A program made the position numbers and the translations under genes. A DNA stretch of 64,000 nt, taken from positions 248,001 through 312,000 of the forward strand of contig NZ_LXET01000054.1 in assembly GCF_001655005.1 (NCBI RefSeq), in the 5' to 3' direction. Shown here piece after piece: positions 25,174 to 34,685 of this stretch. Under the pieces are notes generated by a model. It was not told the origin of the DNA. It did no database searches and saw only the letters and a program-made list of their open reading frames with translations. The stretch is from Hafnia paralvei ATCC 29927 (GTDB lineage Bacteria > Pseudomonadota > Gammaproteobacteria > Enterobacterales > Enterobacteriaceae). Within the stretch, counting starts at the first letter, position 1. Each line of letters begins with the position of its first letter.

Positions 25174-26091
25174 ATGATTGTTAGACCTCAGCAACATTGG
25201 TTTCGCCGCCTATTTGTGTGGCATGGCTCTGTGCTACCTAAAATACTCTTTCGTCTAAGTTTAAACTTTGTTTTTGCCTGTATAGCCGTCGTTTGCTATC
25301 TATGGCACGAATCGTTGGATATTAATCTGACACTGGCTCCGTTCAGCTTGCTGGGGGTGGCGATTGCGATCTTCTTGGGTTTTCGTAATAACGCCAGCTA
25401 TGCGCGCTTTACGGAAGCGCGGCTGTTATGGGGAAATTTGTTAATCACCGAGCGATCGTTGCTGCGAGAAGTCAAAAGCTTGATGCCGGATCCCGCTGAA
25501 CAGGCGCGCTATTTTACGGCTCTGCTGATTGCCTTTACTTATTGTCTGAAGCATCAACTGCGTAAAACAGATATGCATGGGGATCTCGATCGCCTGCTGC
25601 CAGCGTCTGAACGCAATTCCGTGCTCAACAGCCATTCACCGTGCAATACGCTATTGTTGAAAATGGGGATGTGGTTGGGAGAGCAGAGAAGGCTGGGGCG
25701 CATTAGCGATATTAACTTTCATTCAATCGATAATAACCTGAACCACCTTTCCTCCATTTTGGGTGGCTGTGAACGTATTTCAAATACCCCGATCCCTTTT
25801 GCGTATAGCCTGATTGTGCACCGCACGGTTTATCTGTTTTGCGCCCTGCTGCCGTTTGCTTTGGTATCGGATCTTCATTACCTCACCCCGTTGGTATCGG
25901 TATTTATCTCTTACACCTTTATTTCTCTGGATTCATTGGCTGAGGAGTTGGAAGATCCGTTCGGCTTGGCGCCAAACGATTTACCGCTTAATGCCATTTC
26001 AGCAACGATTGAAATTAATCTGCGGGAAATGATTGAGGATGATGAGAAGCCAACGCCGATGAAACCGGATCATCATTGTTTGCTGAGCTAA
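25174..26091 (+). CDS. yneE: Bestrophin-family membrane protein YneE
   Basis: A 305-residue bestrophin/UPF0187 protein matching E. coli YneE: MIVRPQQHWFRRLFVWHGSV at the N terminus, the APFSLLGVAIAIFLGFRNNASYAR segment near residue 55 that lines the bestrophin pore, and ISYTFISLDSLAEELEDPFG near 250. Bacterial bestrophins are pentameric ion channels; the physiological ion here is not known. The ribosome-binding site is weak. It is convergent with ylaC across a strong terminator. Confidence 0.9.
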   Translation: MIVRPQQHWFRRLFVWHGSVLPKILFRLSLNFVFACIAVVCYLWHESLDINLTLAPFSLLGVAIAIFLGFRNNASYARFTEARLLWGNLLITERSLLREVKSLMPDPAEQARYFTALLIAFTYCLKHQLRKTDMHGDLDRLLPASERNSVLNSHSPCNTLLLKMGMWLGEQRRLGRISDINFHSIDNNLNHLSSILGGCERISNTPIPFAYSLIVHRTVYLFCALLPFALVSDLHYLTPLVSVFISYTFISLDSLAEELEDPFGLAPNDLPLNAISATIEINLREMIEDDEKPTPMKPDHHCLLS

Positions 26092-26114
26092 GTTTTAGTC
26101 TTGCTTGCGCTAGA

Positions 26115-26139
26115 CGAACTCCCCTTGATGGGGAGTTCG
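26115..26139. terminator. Bidirectional terminator between yneE and ylaC
   Basis: A perfect 10-bp stem (26115-26124 with 26130-26139) with a 5-base loop between two convergent gene ends. No long T-run is present. Confidence 0.65.
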
Positions 26140-26155
26140 CGGACTTAGGGTTAGA

Positions 26156-26626
26156 TCAAACCGGTGAACGATTTTGTCCTACGGCAAAAATATCATAGAA
26201 CGAGAGTTCTGATTTTTTCTGCATAATGGCACGTAGCTTTTGTTTTCGGGAGTCATCGACCTGAGGCGACTGCAAAATACTGTCAACCAGAGCATCTGGC
26301 ACCATGCGGGTGTTGTACCATTCACCGTTGAAGCAAACGCGCAGATCCAGAACGTCGATATCTTCGTAGTGGTAGCGCGGGTTAACGTCAAAGAAGAAGA
26401 ACAGATTTAGCCCCAAAAACAGTAGCGTCATGACCCATGTAACATCCGCCAGCGTTTCTGATTGCAACATCACGGCCAGCGTAGCCGCGTAGGCCAGATA
26501 CATGCCTACGAATAAACCTGGATGCTTTTTAATAAAGCTGATGCTGAAGCGGGGACGATTATCGCGACGCTCGGCTTTATTCACCTTCTCGATTTCTTCT
26601 TTGAGGATGCGTTCAATTTCGGTCAT
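26156..26626 (-). CDS. ylaC: YlaC family inner-membrane protein
   Basis: A 156-residue protein, exactly the E. coli YlaC length, with two predicted helices near residues 35-55 and 62-80. Strong matches include RDNRPRFSISFIKKHPGLFVG, FFFDVNPRYHYEDIDVLDLR and the C-terminal ELSFYDIFAV. Function is unknown. It is downstream of the cytochrome bd genes on the same strand but 69 bases beyond them. Confidence 0.9.
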   Translation of the reverse strand: MTEIERILKEEIEKVNKAERRDNRPRFSISFIKKHPGLFVGMYLAYAATLAVMLQSETLADVTWVMTLLFLGLNLFFFFDVNPRYHYEDIDVLDLRVCFNGEWYNTRMVPDALVDSILQSPQVDDSRKQKLRAIMQKKSELSFYDIFAVGQNRSPV

Positions 26627-26695
26627 GGTAAGTCACCTGTAGTGATGTTACAGCTTGATAACATAATTCTATCATTTTTGTGTGGTGTTGGGCGC

Positions 26696-26848
26696 TCAAT
26701 GTGATTTGAGCCCCGCGGCTGTCATGAGTAGACGAAACAGCATCGACACGCAGCCCAGCGCTAGCACGCTTCCCCCCCAAATTGCGACCAGCCATAACAA
26801 ACGTTTCCACAATGGATTAGCCACGGTTTTTGCTTCGGAAATCGACAT
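26696..26848 (-). CDS. DUF2474 small membrane protein, bd-oxidase accessory subunit
   Basis: A 50-residue single-helix protein (helix about residues 17-40, WKRLLWLVAIWGGSVLALG). The ATG at 26848 is chosen because GGAG precedes it by 8 bases; the longer frame lacks a site. DUF2474 proteins are encoded after CioAB-type cytochrome bd genes and are thought to be counterparts of CydX. It starts 29 bases after the subunit II gene. Confidence 0.82.
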   Translation of the reverse strand: MSISEAKTVANPLWKRLLWLVAIWGGSVLALGCVSMLFRLLMTAAGLKSH

Positions 26849-26877
26849 AATTTTCTCCTGACTTTGGGCTATAGCCA

Positions 26878-27885
26878 TCAGTGATACCCCTCATCTGCGC
26901 TGATTTTTCCGCGGAATACGTAGTAGCTCCAGAAGGTATAAACCAAAATAATCGGGATGATGAACAAGGCTCCCACTAGCATAAAACCGAGGCTTTGCGG
27001 CGGTGCTGCGGCCTGCCAAATGTTGATTGACGGTGGAATAATGTGGGGCCAAATACTGATCCCTAATCCGCTAAAACCGAGAAAAACCAGCAATAAGGTC
27101 ATGATAAAAGGAAGGTAGTGGCTATTATTGTGAGTTCCACGCCAGATAACCCCCGCGCAAACCAGCGTCAAAACAGGAACCGGTAGCAGGAATAAAATAT
27201 TTGGCATGCTAAACCAGCGTTCAGAGATGGCACTGTGCGCCAGCGGTGTCCAGAGACTGATGATGCCAATGACGGTAAGCAGAGCCAGCAGCAGTGGGCG
27301 CGTGATGCGATACATCTTATGTTGTAGCTGATGGCTGGTTTTCATAATCAGCCAAGTGCTGCCTAGAAGTGCATAGGCCAACATGAGCCCAACGCCGCAG
27401 AACAGATTAAACGGTGTGAGCCAGTCAAATGCGCCCCCAACGAAAGTGCGTTCCATCACAGGGAAACCATTGATGACCGCACCCACAACGATACCTTGCA
27501 TAAAGGTGGCACAGCCGGAACCGATGATGAATGCTTTATCCCAGAAATTACGGTGGGCTGGTAGCGCCTTGAAACGGAACTCAAAGGCGACGCCGCGGAA
27601 AATCAGCGCGATTAGCATTAGCGTCAGCGGTATCGATAGCGCATCAACAATCACCGCATAGGCCAGTGGAAATGCCCCAAACAGCGCTGCACCGCCGAGC
27701 ACCAGCCAAGTTTCATTGCCGTCCCAAACCGGAGCGACCGTGTTCACCATCATGTCGCGCTCTTGCATATCTCGCGTCACTGGCAATAGCATCCCGATAC
27801 CTAAATCAAAGCCGTCCATCACGATATACATAAGAGTGGCAAAGATTATGATGGCGAACCAAATCAGTGGCAGATCGATGCCCAT
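26878..27885 (-). CDS. Cytochrome bd-type (CioB) quinol oxidase subunit II
   Basis: A 335-residue CydB-family integral membrane protein with the opening helix IWFAIIIFATLMYIVMDGFDLGIGMLLP and the DGNETWLVLGGAALFGAFPLAYA segment near residue 55. The length equals Pseudomonas CioB rather than the longer E. coli CydB. It forms the structural partner of subunit I in the quinol:O2 oxidoreductase. Its ATG shares one base with the stop of the upstream gene (TAATG), so the two are translationally coupled. Confidence 0.92.
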   Translation of the reverse strand: MGIDLPLIWFAIIIFATLMYIVMDGFDLGIGMLLPVTRDMQERDMMVNTVAPVWDGNETWLVLGGAALFGAFPLAYAVIVDALSIPLTLMLIALIFRGVAFEFRFKALPAHRNFWDKAFIIGSGCATFMQGIVVGAVINGFPVMERTFVGGAFDWLTPFNLFCGVGLMLAYALLGSTWLIMKTSHQLQHKMYRITRPLLLALLTVIGIISLWTPLAHSAISERWFSMPNILFLLPVPVLTLVCAGVIWRGTHNNSHYLPFIMTLLLVFLGFSGLGISIWPHIIPPSINIWQAAAPPQSLGFMLVGALFIIPIILVYTFWSYYVFRGKISADEGYH

Positions 27886-29291
27886 TAGTGTGTCTCCTGC
27901 TGATGAGATGGCGTAGCGGCAATACGTCCGGCTGCGGTGGGTAATGCCCCATTGTCATCCGATGACGAATGACTCGGCTCTGGACCTTTGCGGATCAGAC
28001 GCATCATGTAGGCGTAGCCCACGCCAAATACCGCGCCATAGACCACAAAGAAGGTCAGTAAACTGATACTCATATGCAGATCGCCATGGGCAGATACGGC
28101 ATCTTTGGTTCGCATCAAACCATGTACAATCCATGGCTGGCGCCCGACTTCCGTTGTGATCCAGCCTGCTAGAATGGCGATTAGCCCAGAAGGTCCCATC
28201 CAAAAAACGAAGTGTAGGAAAGGACGCGAGGTATACAGCCGTTGTTTGTAGCGCAGCCACAGGCCAATCGCTCCGAGCAAAATCATCAGCATCCCTAAAC
28301 CCGCCATAATGCGGAACGACCAGAACACCAACGGAGAGTTAGGACGATCTTCTTTGGCGAATTCGGCTAACGCAGGAACCTGTTTATCTAAACTATGAGT
28401 CAGGATGAGGCTGCCAAGATAAGGAACCTCCAGCTTAAAGCGGGTTTCTTCACGCTCCATATCGGGTAAACCAAATAGAATAAGCGGTGTTGCCTCTCCT
28501 GGTTTGTTATCCCAATGGCCTTCGATAGCGGCTATTTTGGCGGGCTGGTATTTCAGCGTATTAAGACCGTGCATATCACCGATAAAAGCTTGAAGCGGAG
28601 CGACAATCAGCGCCATCCATAATGCCATCGAGAGCATTTTTCGGGTTGCCGGCGTGTCGTTACCGCGTAGCAAATGCCAAGCAGCAGACGCTCCCACAAA
28701 GAAGGCGCTGCTGAGGAACGCCGCGGTCGTCATGTGCAGCAGGCGATATGGGAATGAAGGATTGAAAATTACCGCCAGCCAGTCAACTGGAACCACTTGG
28801 TTATTAACGATTTCGTAGCCATGAGGAGTATGCATCCAACTGTTGGAGGCAAGGATCCAGAACGTCGACATCAGTGTGCCAAGTGCCACCATGCAGGTGG
28901 CAAAAAAGTGGAGTTCTTTACCGACCTTGTTCCAGCCGAACAGCATTACGCCCAGAAAACCGGCTTCCAAGAAGAATGCGGTGAGCACTTCATAGGTTAA
29001 CAGTGGGCCGGTAATACTGCCGGCAAACTGTGAAAAACCGCTCCAGTTGGTGCCAAACTGATAGGCCATCACCAAACCGGATACGACGCCCATACCAAAA
29101 TTGACAGCGAAAACTTTCGCCCAAAAATGATAAAGCGTGCGGTAATCAGGATGACGTGTTTTGAGCCATAGCCCCTCGAGCACGGCCAAAAAGCTGGCTA
29201 ACCCGATAGTGATGGCGGGAAAAATAATGTGAAAGGATACCGTAAAGGCAAATTGGATCCTGGCAAGATGAAATGCATCTAATCCGAACAT
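27885..29291 (-). CDS. Cytochrome bd-type (CioA) quinol oxidase subunit I
   Basis: A 468-residue CydA-family protein carrying the b- and d-type hemes. The start at 29291 gives MFGLDAFHLARIQFAFTVSFH, with the first heme histidine in VSFH; the 24-residue upstream extension is not family-like. The quinol-binding Q-loop (DMHGLNTLKYQPAKIAAIEG near residue 245) is short, which marks the CIO rather than the long-loop E. coli CydA type. CIO oxidases tolerate cyanide and sulfide in other species. A candidate FNR site lies upstream. Confidence 0.92.
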   Translation of the reverse strand: MFGLDAFHLARIQFAFTVSFHIIFPAITIGLASFLAVLEGLWLKTRHPDYRTLYHFWAKVFAVNFGMGVVSGLVMAYQFGTNWSGFSQFAGSITGPLLTYEVLTAFFLEAGFLGVMLFGWNKVGKELHFFATCMVALGTLMSTFWILASNSWMHTPHGYEIVNNQVVPVDWLAVIFNPSFPYRLLHMTTAAFLSSAFFVGASAAWHLLRGNDTPATRKMLSMALWMALIVAPLQAFIGDMHGLNTLKYQPAKIAAIEGHWDNKPGEATPLILFGLPDMEREETRFKLEVPYLGSLILTHSLDKQVPALAEFAKEDRPNSPLVFWSFRIMAGLGMLMILLGAIGLWLRYKQRLYTSRPFLHFVFWMGPSGLIAILAGWITTEVGRQPWIVHGLMRTKDAVSAHGDLHMSISLLTFFVVYGAVFGVGYAYMMRLIRKGPEPSHSSSDDNGALPTAAGRIAATPSHQQETH

Positions 29292-29443
29292 GGACAGCCT
29301 CGTACTGACATAAAGTTCTGTCTGAAAATTGCAGGTGAGAGAAACGGTGTGCCGGACGATCAAGGCCGGAACGATGGAGAGGATCTTACGGGCTGTAAAA
29401 TAGATATGACAGAAACAGAAATGTTGTTTTAATGTATAACAGT

Positions 29444-29457
29444 TTGATTTGGATCAT
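29444..29457. promoter_or_regulatory. FNR-like site between cioA-type gene and ydcR
   Basis: TTGAT-N4-ATCAT matches the FNR consensus TTGAT-N4-ATCAA at nine of ten core positions. It lies 153 bases upstream of the oxidase subunit I start and about 100 upstream of ydcR. Oxygen control of a terminal oxidase makes sense biologically; binding is inferred. Confidence 0.5.
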
Positions 29458-29552
29458 GGCGTAGCCAACATGCGTTGTACCTTTCATAGGCAGTTTACAT
29501 GAACGTTGAAGGGCGGAAATCGTGGGATGACGAGGCTTAATCAGGGGGCTGA

Positions 29553-30962
29553 GTGGCAAAATACGAAGATTTGGTGAAACGAATTCGTGGACAGATCACC
29601 GCTGAAATCTGGCAGGTCGGTGATAAGTTACCTTCTTTGCGCGAGCAGGTGGTGCATTCCGGACTCAGCCTGATGACTGTTATGCATGCCTATCAGATTC
29701 TGGAAAGTCAGGGGTGGATCGTTTCACGTCCACAGTCTGGTTATTACGTAGCACCACAGGCCAAATTTTTAACCCCGTCGCCCAGCCATGAACCGTTGCA
29801 GCGAGCTGAAGCCGTTGACATCAACGCGTTTATTTTTGATGTGCTACAGGCTAGTCGTGACTCGGCGATCGTACCTTTTGGCTCGGCATACCCTGACCCA
29901 ACGTTGTTTCCTCGCCAGCAAATCAGTAAGTCGCTGACTACCGTAGCGCGTGCGATGACGACCCTAAGCGCCACCGATAATCTTCCTCCCGGAAATGAAG
30001 ATCTGCGTAAGATCTTAGCTAAACGCTACGCTATGCAAGGTATTCGCATCGATCCTGAAGAGATCGTGATCACCGCTGGTGCGCTGGAGTCTTTGAATTT
30101 AAGTCTACAGGCGGTAACACAGCCGGGAGATTGGGTTATCGTAGAAAACCCCTGTTTCTATGGTGCGTTACAAGCGTTAGAGCGTTTGCGCTTAAAAGCG
30201 TTATCCATCGCGGCACACCCTGAGTTTGGGATTGATTTGGCGGCACTGGAACAGGCGTTAAAAACCTATCAAGTACGTGCCTGCTGGCTGATGACCAATA
30301 TTCAAAATCCGCTTGGGTGTACGCTCTCGGTGGAGAAAAAACAGAAGTTGGTGGCGTTATTGCAAAAATATGATGTCTATCTTATCGAAGATGATGTTTA
30401 CGGTGAGCTCTATGCGGGGGGAGAAAAACCGCTTCCGGCCAAAGCGTTTGATGACAGTGGAATGACGATGCACTGTTCTTCATTCTCCAAAAGCTTGGTT
30501 GCCGGTTTTCGAGTGGGATGGGTGGCCGCAGGAAGAATGGCGAGAAAAATCCAGCAGCTACAGCTGATGAGCACGCTTTCGACTAGCGCACCGATGCAGC
30601 TCGCGTTGGCCAACTATTTAGCTACCCGCAGTTATGACAGTCATCTGCGTCGCTTAAGGCGGGTGATGGAACAACGTAAGTATGCGGCGTGGCAGTCGCT
30701 ACGCGCGCATTTGCCTGCTGGTGTGAATATTAATTACTCTCATGGCGGCTATTTTTTGTGGATCGAACTGCCTGCGAACGTTAATGCGACGGAGCTTTAT
30801 CATCGTGCTTTGCAGGAAAAGATCAGCATTGCTCCCGGACAGATGTTTTCAGCTAGCAACCAGTACACTAACTATTTTCGCTTTAATGTTTCCCATGAAT
30901 GGACGGATAAAAGTGAAAAGGCAGTGCAAAGGCTGTCTGCTATTGTGCGTGAGATGATGTGA
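29553..30962 (+). CDS. ydcR: MocR-family transcriptional regulator/aminotransferase-like YdcR
   Basis: A 469-residue fusion of an N-terminal GntR winged helix (about residues 1-70, VGDKLPSLREQVVHSGLSLMTV) to a fold-type I PLP domain. It matches E. coli YdcR (468 residues) across the whole length. The PLP lysine lies in the CSSFSKSLVAGFRVGW motif near residue 315, and the D-D-V-Y motif near 280 is intact. MocR proteins sense PLP or amino compounds; the YdcR target is unknown. It starts at GTG 29553 after a G-rich Shine-Dalgarno sequence. Confidence 0.9.
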   Translation: MAKYEDLVKRIRGQITAEIWQVGDKLPSLREQVVHSGLSLMTVMHAYQILESQGWIVSRPQSGYYVAPQAKFLTPSPSHEPLQRAEAVDINAFIFDVLQASRDSAIVPFGSAYPDPTLFPRQQISKSLTTVARAMTTLSATDNLPPGNEDLRKILAKRYAMQGIRIDPEEIVITAGALESLNLSLQAVTQPGDWVIVENPCFYGALQALERLRLKALSIAAHPEFGIDLAALEQALKTYQVRACWLMTNIQNPLGCTLSVEKKQKLVALLQKYDVYLIEDDVYGELYAGGEKPLPAKAFDDSGMTMHCSSFSKSLVAGFRVGWVAAGRMARKIQQLQLMSTLSTSAPMQLALANYLATRSYDSHLRRLRRVMEQRKYAAWQSLRAHLPAGVNINYSHGGYFLWIELPANVNATELYHRALQEKISIAPGQMFSASNQYTNYFRFNVSHEWTDKSEKAVQRLSAIVREMM

Positions 30963-31419
30963 ATTTTATACAAGGTGGTCATCTGCTATATCATCATCTT
31001 GAGTGACGTCTTTCCGAAGAGTAGTTCACAAGGTCGAGATATTCATATTTGTTTTATGTATGTATTGAAGTTTTAAAAAAAATAACATGTATTAATTTAA
31101 CTAATTTATAATGAATTAGATACATGCATAATAAAAACGTTTATGAAGAAAAGAAGTGGGGGGGATGACAAGGCGACCTTCTCTTTTGTAAATATTTATT
31201 ATTTCTTTGCCATTTGAATTCTTTCAATAATAAGTTTCAATCACAACCTGTAATTAATAATCACGGTAAATTATTAAGGCAAATTACATTAAATATTTAT
31301 CTGCTTAATCAAGGATGAATGAGCACTATATTGTCGAAAAGTTTTATTTCACTTTGCCGTATCAACAAAGTCACCGATAATACCGCAAGTCGTATTCTCA
31401 AAATGGCGTAATAACCCAT
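30963..31419. other. AT-rich intergenic region upstream of pitA
   Basis: A 457-base very AT-rich stretch between ydcR and pitA with stops in all frames. It must contain the pitA promoter. I see no clear operator or terminator. The last 100 bases are less AT-rich and precede pitA without a strong ribosome-binding site. Confidence 0.5.
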
Positions 31420-32919
31420 ATGCTAAATTTATTTACTGGTCTGGATTTATATACCGGGCTTGTGTTATTGCTTGCTCTAGCTTTTGTGCTTTTTTACGAA
31501 GCAATTAACGGTTTTCATGATACCGCTAATGCGGTGGCAACGGTCATCTATACCCGAGCTATGCGTCCTCAGCTAGCCGTTGTCATGGCCGCGGTTTTCA
31601 ACTTTTTTGGTGTTTTGCTGGGCGGACTGAGCGTTGCCTATGCCATCGTGCATATGTTGCCAACAGATTTACTGCTTAATATGGGGTCCTCACATGGCCT
31701 TGCCATGGTGTTCTCAATGTTGCTAGCGGCGATTATCTGGAACTTGGGTACTTGGTATTTCGGTTTACCCGCATCCAGCTCTCATACATTGATAGGTGCG
31801 ATTATTGGTATCGGTTTAACAAATGCACTAATGACCGGTACATCGGTGATCGATGCGCTGAATATCCCTAAAGTGATAGATATTTTTGCCTCTCTGATAG
31901 TTTCTCCTATTGTTGGATTAGTATGCGCTGGAGGCTTGATTTTCTTGCTACGCCGTTACTGGAGCGGAACTAAAAAGCGCGATCGTATCCACCGCGTCCC
32001 TGCTGAGCGTAAAAAGAAAGGGGGAAAGAAAAAACCACCGTTCTGGACGCGTATTGCACTGATCCTTTCTGCTGCCGGTGTGGCATTCTCTCACGGTGCT
32101 AACGACGGTCAGAAAGGTATCGGCCTGATCATGCTTGTGTTAGTTGGCATAGCCCCGGCGGGTTTTGTGGTAAACATGAATGCCTCTGGCTATGAAATCA
32201 CTCGGACTCGTGATGCTATCGGCAATCTTGAGGTTTATTTCCAACAGCATCAGGATCAGTTGAAGTTAGTCACTGATATGGAGCAGCCCCTTCCATCTGC
32301 AACACCGGTTGGAACCCAGCCGACGGAGTTCCATTGCCACCCTGCAAACACGGTTGATGCGCTTAATCGTGTAAAGATGATGCTGTCTGGCAATATGGAT
32401 AACTACAGCAAATTAAGCATAGCTCAGCGCAGTCAGCTACGTCGCATTATGCTGTGTATCTCTGATACGGCGGATAAAGTGGCGAAGCTGCCAAACATGA
32501 GCCGCGATGACCAGCAGTTACTGAAAAAACTGAGAACGGACATACTGAACACGATTGAATATGCGCCAATCTGGATCATTATGGCCGTCGCGCTGGCGCT
32601 GGGAATGGGTACGATGATCGGATGGAAACGTGTAGCAACGACCATCGGTGAGAAGATTGGCAAGAAAGGGATGACTTATGCTCAAGGGATGTCTGCGCAA
32701 ATAACAGCCGCGGTCTCCATTGGCCTTGCAAGCTACGCAGGTATGCCAGTGTCCACGACCCATGTCTTATCCTCTGCGGTAGCAGGAACCATGATTGTTG
32801 ACGGTGGGGGCTTGCAGAGAAAAACGGTGACTAGCATTTTGATGGCATGGGTATTCACTCTACCAGCGGCGATTCTTCTGTCTGGGGCATTATTCTGGGT
32901 TGCCCTACAGTTTACCTAA
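31420..32919 (+). CDS. pitA: Low-affinity inorganic phosphate transporter
   Basis: A 499-residue PiT-family metal-phosphate:H+ symporter, colinear with E. coli PitA. The two PiT signature repeats are present: FYEAINGFHDTANAVATVIYT near residue 27 and SHGANDGQKGIGLIML near residue 224. A central hydrophilic loop (about residues 250-370) separates the membrane halves, and the GMPVSTTHVLSSAVAG motif lies near 445. It stands alone and ends on a hairpin at 32977-32999. Confidence 0.95.
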   Translation: MLNLFTGLDLYTGLVLLLALAFVLFYEAINGFHDTANAVATVIYTRAMRPQLAVVMAAVFNFFGVLLGGLSVAYAIVHMLPTDLLLNMGSSHGLAMVFSMLLAAIIWNLGTWYFGLPASSSHTLIGAIIGIGLTNALMTGTSVIDALNIPKVIDIFASLIVSPIVGLVCAGGLIFLLRRYWSGTKKRDRIHRVPAERKKKGGKKKPPFWTRIALILSAAGVAFSHGANDGQKGIGLIMLVLVGIAPAGFVVNMNASGYEITRTRDAIGNLEVYFQQHQDQLKLVTDMEQPLPSATPVGTQPTEFHCHPANTVDALNRVKMMLSGNMDNYSKLSIAQRSQLRRIMLCISDTADKVAKLPNMSRDDQQLLKKLRTDILNTIEYAPIWIIMAVALALGMGTMIGWKRVATTIGEKIGKKGMTYAQGMSAQITAAVSIGLASYAGMPVSTTHVLSSAVAGTMIVDGGGLQRKTVTSILMAWVFTLPAAILLSGALFWVALQFT

Positions 32920-32976
32920 GCCGTAGCGGGTAAAAGTGGCCAGATAGGTTGAAATATCTTGGTGTTTATAAATAAT

Positions 32977-32999
32977 CGCCCAGTTCAAGCGACTGGGCG
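32977..32999 (+). terminator. Terminator after pitA
   Basis: CGCCCAGT (32977-32984) pairs with ACTGGGCG (32992-32999) around a 7-base loop, 58 bases after pitA and 50 before the end of the convergent kinase gene. T-run is weak (TTAGTGTGTTG), so it may work in both directions inefficiently. Confidence 0.6.
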
Positions 33000-33048
33000 T
33001 TAGTGTGTTGCTCTCTCATTGTAACGATACAGACTGATTGGAAATCGA

Positions 33049-33756
33049 TTAGCTATTTTCAATACAACGATAGCCGCGAGCTTCCATAAAGCTTGTAATG
33101 GCCTTTTCTGCATCAATAAGTACTTCATCCAGTGGCTTATTAGCATCAATATCAACGAGTTGAGAACCATCAAACGTCAGTTGTGGCGTGATAGCAATTT
33201 TTTTTGCTAGAGCCTCTCTGCGGTGATCGGGCTTACGGGCACATGCAACATCAAGATCAACGTTTAGCTTGATCACTAAATCGGGTTTATGGTTGGCCAT
33301 CCAGCTAAATGATGAACGTTCTAGACCCGCCAGCCATAAAACAAAGCGGCTACCCGTTACATTGGCAGGAAAAACGGTACCATCATAAGCACCAGGAATT
33401 TGTATCTGAGGGTAACGATCGGCTAATACAATTAACCCACGGCGATGGCATGCCAACATGCGACGAAAACGTAATAGCCGACGGAGAACAAAAGACATAA
33501 TGACTAAGGCCGGAACGGGGCCCGGAAGTTTTTTAGCACTTTTGACCTTATTATGCTTAATAGTTTTGTTTAGTGCCTTTCCCATTAATGGTAGTTTTAC
33601 AACGGCACGCTCTACATTCCCGGCTTGTTTCCCTAGATGTATTCTTACTGCTGGCCCATATTTTTGTACGCAGTTAATTAAGTGTTCACAAACCGTTGAC
33701 TTGCCAGAACCATCACTGCCAATAACGGCTATGATTGGAATATTTATTGGCTGCAT
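33049..33756 (-). CDS. Thymidylate-kinase-like P-loop kinase A
   Basis: A 235-residue P-loop kinase. Walker A is GSDGSGKST (residues 13-21), a DRYPQ motif near residue 112 parallels the DR(Y/H) motif of thymidylate kinases, and a conserved KPDH motif lies near 176. It is a paralogue of two plus-strand neighbours sharing the same three motifs, and is divergent from them across 173 bases. True dTMP kinase (tmk) is a separate essential gene, so a specialised substrate is likely. I cannot tell which; a lipid or head-group kinase role is a guess from its position by the ceramide genes. Confidence 0.72.
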   Translation of the reverse strand: MQPINIPIIAVIGSDGSGKSTVCEHLINCVQKYGPAVRIHLGKQAGNVERAVVKLPLMGKALNKTIKHNKVKSAKKLPGPVPALVIMSFVLRRLLRFRRMLACHRRGLIVLADRYPQIQIPGAYDGTVFPANVTGSRFVLWLAGLERSSFSWMANHKPDLVIKLNVDLDVACARKPDHRREALAKKIAITPQLTFDGSQLVDIDANKPLDEVLIDAEKAITSFMEARGYRCIENS

Positions 33757-33929
33757 AAATGTATCCTGTATTTAAAATGCTTGAGGGTAATGTTTTATTA
33801 TTAATATATTTACAATAATGTTTTTATTAAAAATAAAGCCACAATTAGTCATTGTCACAACTATGATGAGCATATATTCTGAGCACTCAATCGGTAATAT
33901 ACAATAACTTCTTTGATACTGGATTTTTC

Positions 33930-34643
33930 GTGAGTCAACAGAATACTCCAATTATTAATCACACTTTTGTTCGCGTGATAGCTATTGTTGGTTGTGATGG
34001 TTCAGGTAAATCGACCTTAGCAGCCAACCTAGTAAATAATCTCGCTTCGCAAATACCCACCGAACTGTTTTATCTTGGACAGTCATCGGGGCGTATTGGT
34101 GAATGGATTGGGCGTTTGCCTATTATTGGGATTTCTTTTAGCCGCTATTTACGGGCAAAAGCTGATTGTGTTCATGAACGTCCGTCCGCGCCGCCAGGTA
34201 ATGCCACCACACTGGTTATTTACTTACTTTCCTATTGGCGGGCGTATAAGTTCCGAAAAATGCTGGCGAGAAGCCAACAAGGGCACTTACTCATTACCGA
34301 TCGTTATCCCCAGGTAGAAGTCCCTGGGTTTCGCTTTGATGGTCCGCAATTAGCAAAAACGGCAGGTGGCAATTGGTGGGTTCGAACGCTGAGAAAACGT
34401 GAGCTTAAGCTGTATCACTGGATGGCTTCCTTTCAGCCTTTATTGTTGATCCGGTTGGATATTGATGAACAAACGGCGTTTTCTCGTAAGCCTGACCATA
34501 AGCTTGCTGTTTTGCATGAGAAAGTCGTTGTCACACCACACCTTACGTTTAATGGTGCGAAGATCCTTGAATTGGATGGACGAGAACCAGCGGACACAAT
34601 CCTTAACAAGTCGCTAAGTACGATTCGAGCCTCTCTTTTGTAA
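33930..34643 (+). CDS. Thymidylate-kinase-like P-loop kinase B
   Basis: A 237-residue paralogue of the flanking kinases with Walker A GCDGSGKST near residue 22, DRYPQVEVPG near 128, and RKPDH near 187. It begins at GTG 33930; no better start is visible. A basic stretch, KMLARSQQGHLLITDRYP, links the helical region to the DRYP motif, as in the other two. It is followed 42 bases later by kinase C. Function unknown beyond predicted phosphotransfer. Confidence 0.7.
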   Translation: MSQQNTPIINHTFVRVIAIVGCDGSGKSTLAANLVNNLASQIPTELFYLGQSSGRIGEWIGRLPIIGISFSRYLRAKADCVHERPSAPPGNATTLVIYLLSYWRAYKFRKMLARSQQGHLLITDRYPQVEVPGFRFDGPQLAKTAGGNWWVRTLRKRELKLYHWMASFQPLLLIRLDIDEQTAFSRKPDHKLAVLHEKVVVTPHLTFNGAKILELDGREPADTILNKSLSTIRASLL

Positions 34644-34685
34644 TCACAAAATCAGGTTTGCGATTACCTTTTAAGACTGAATGAT

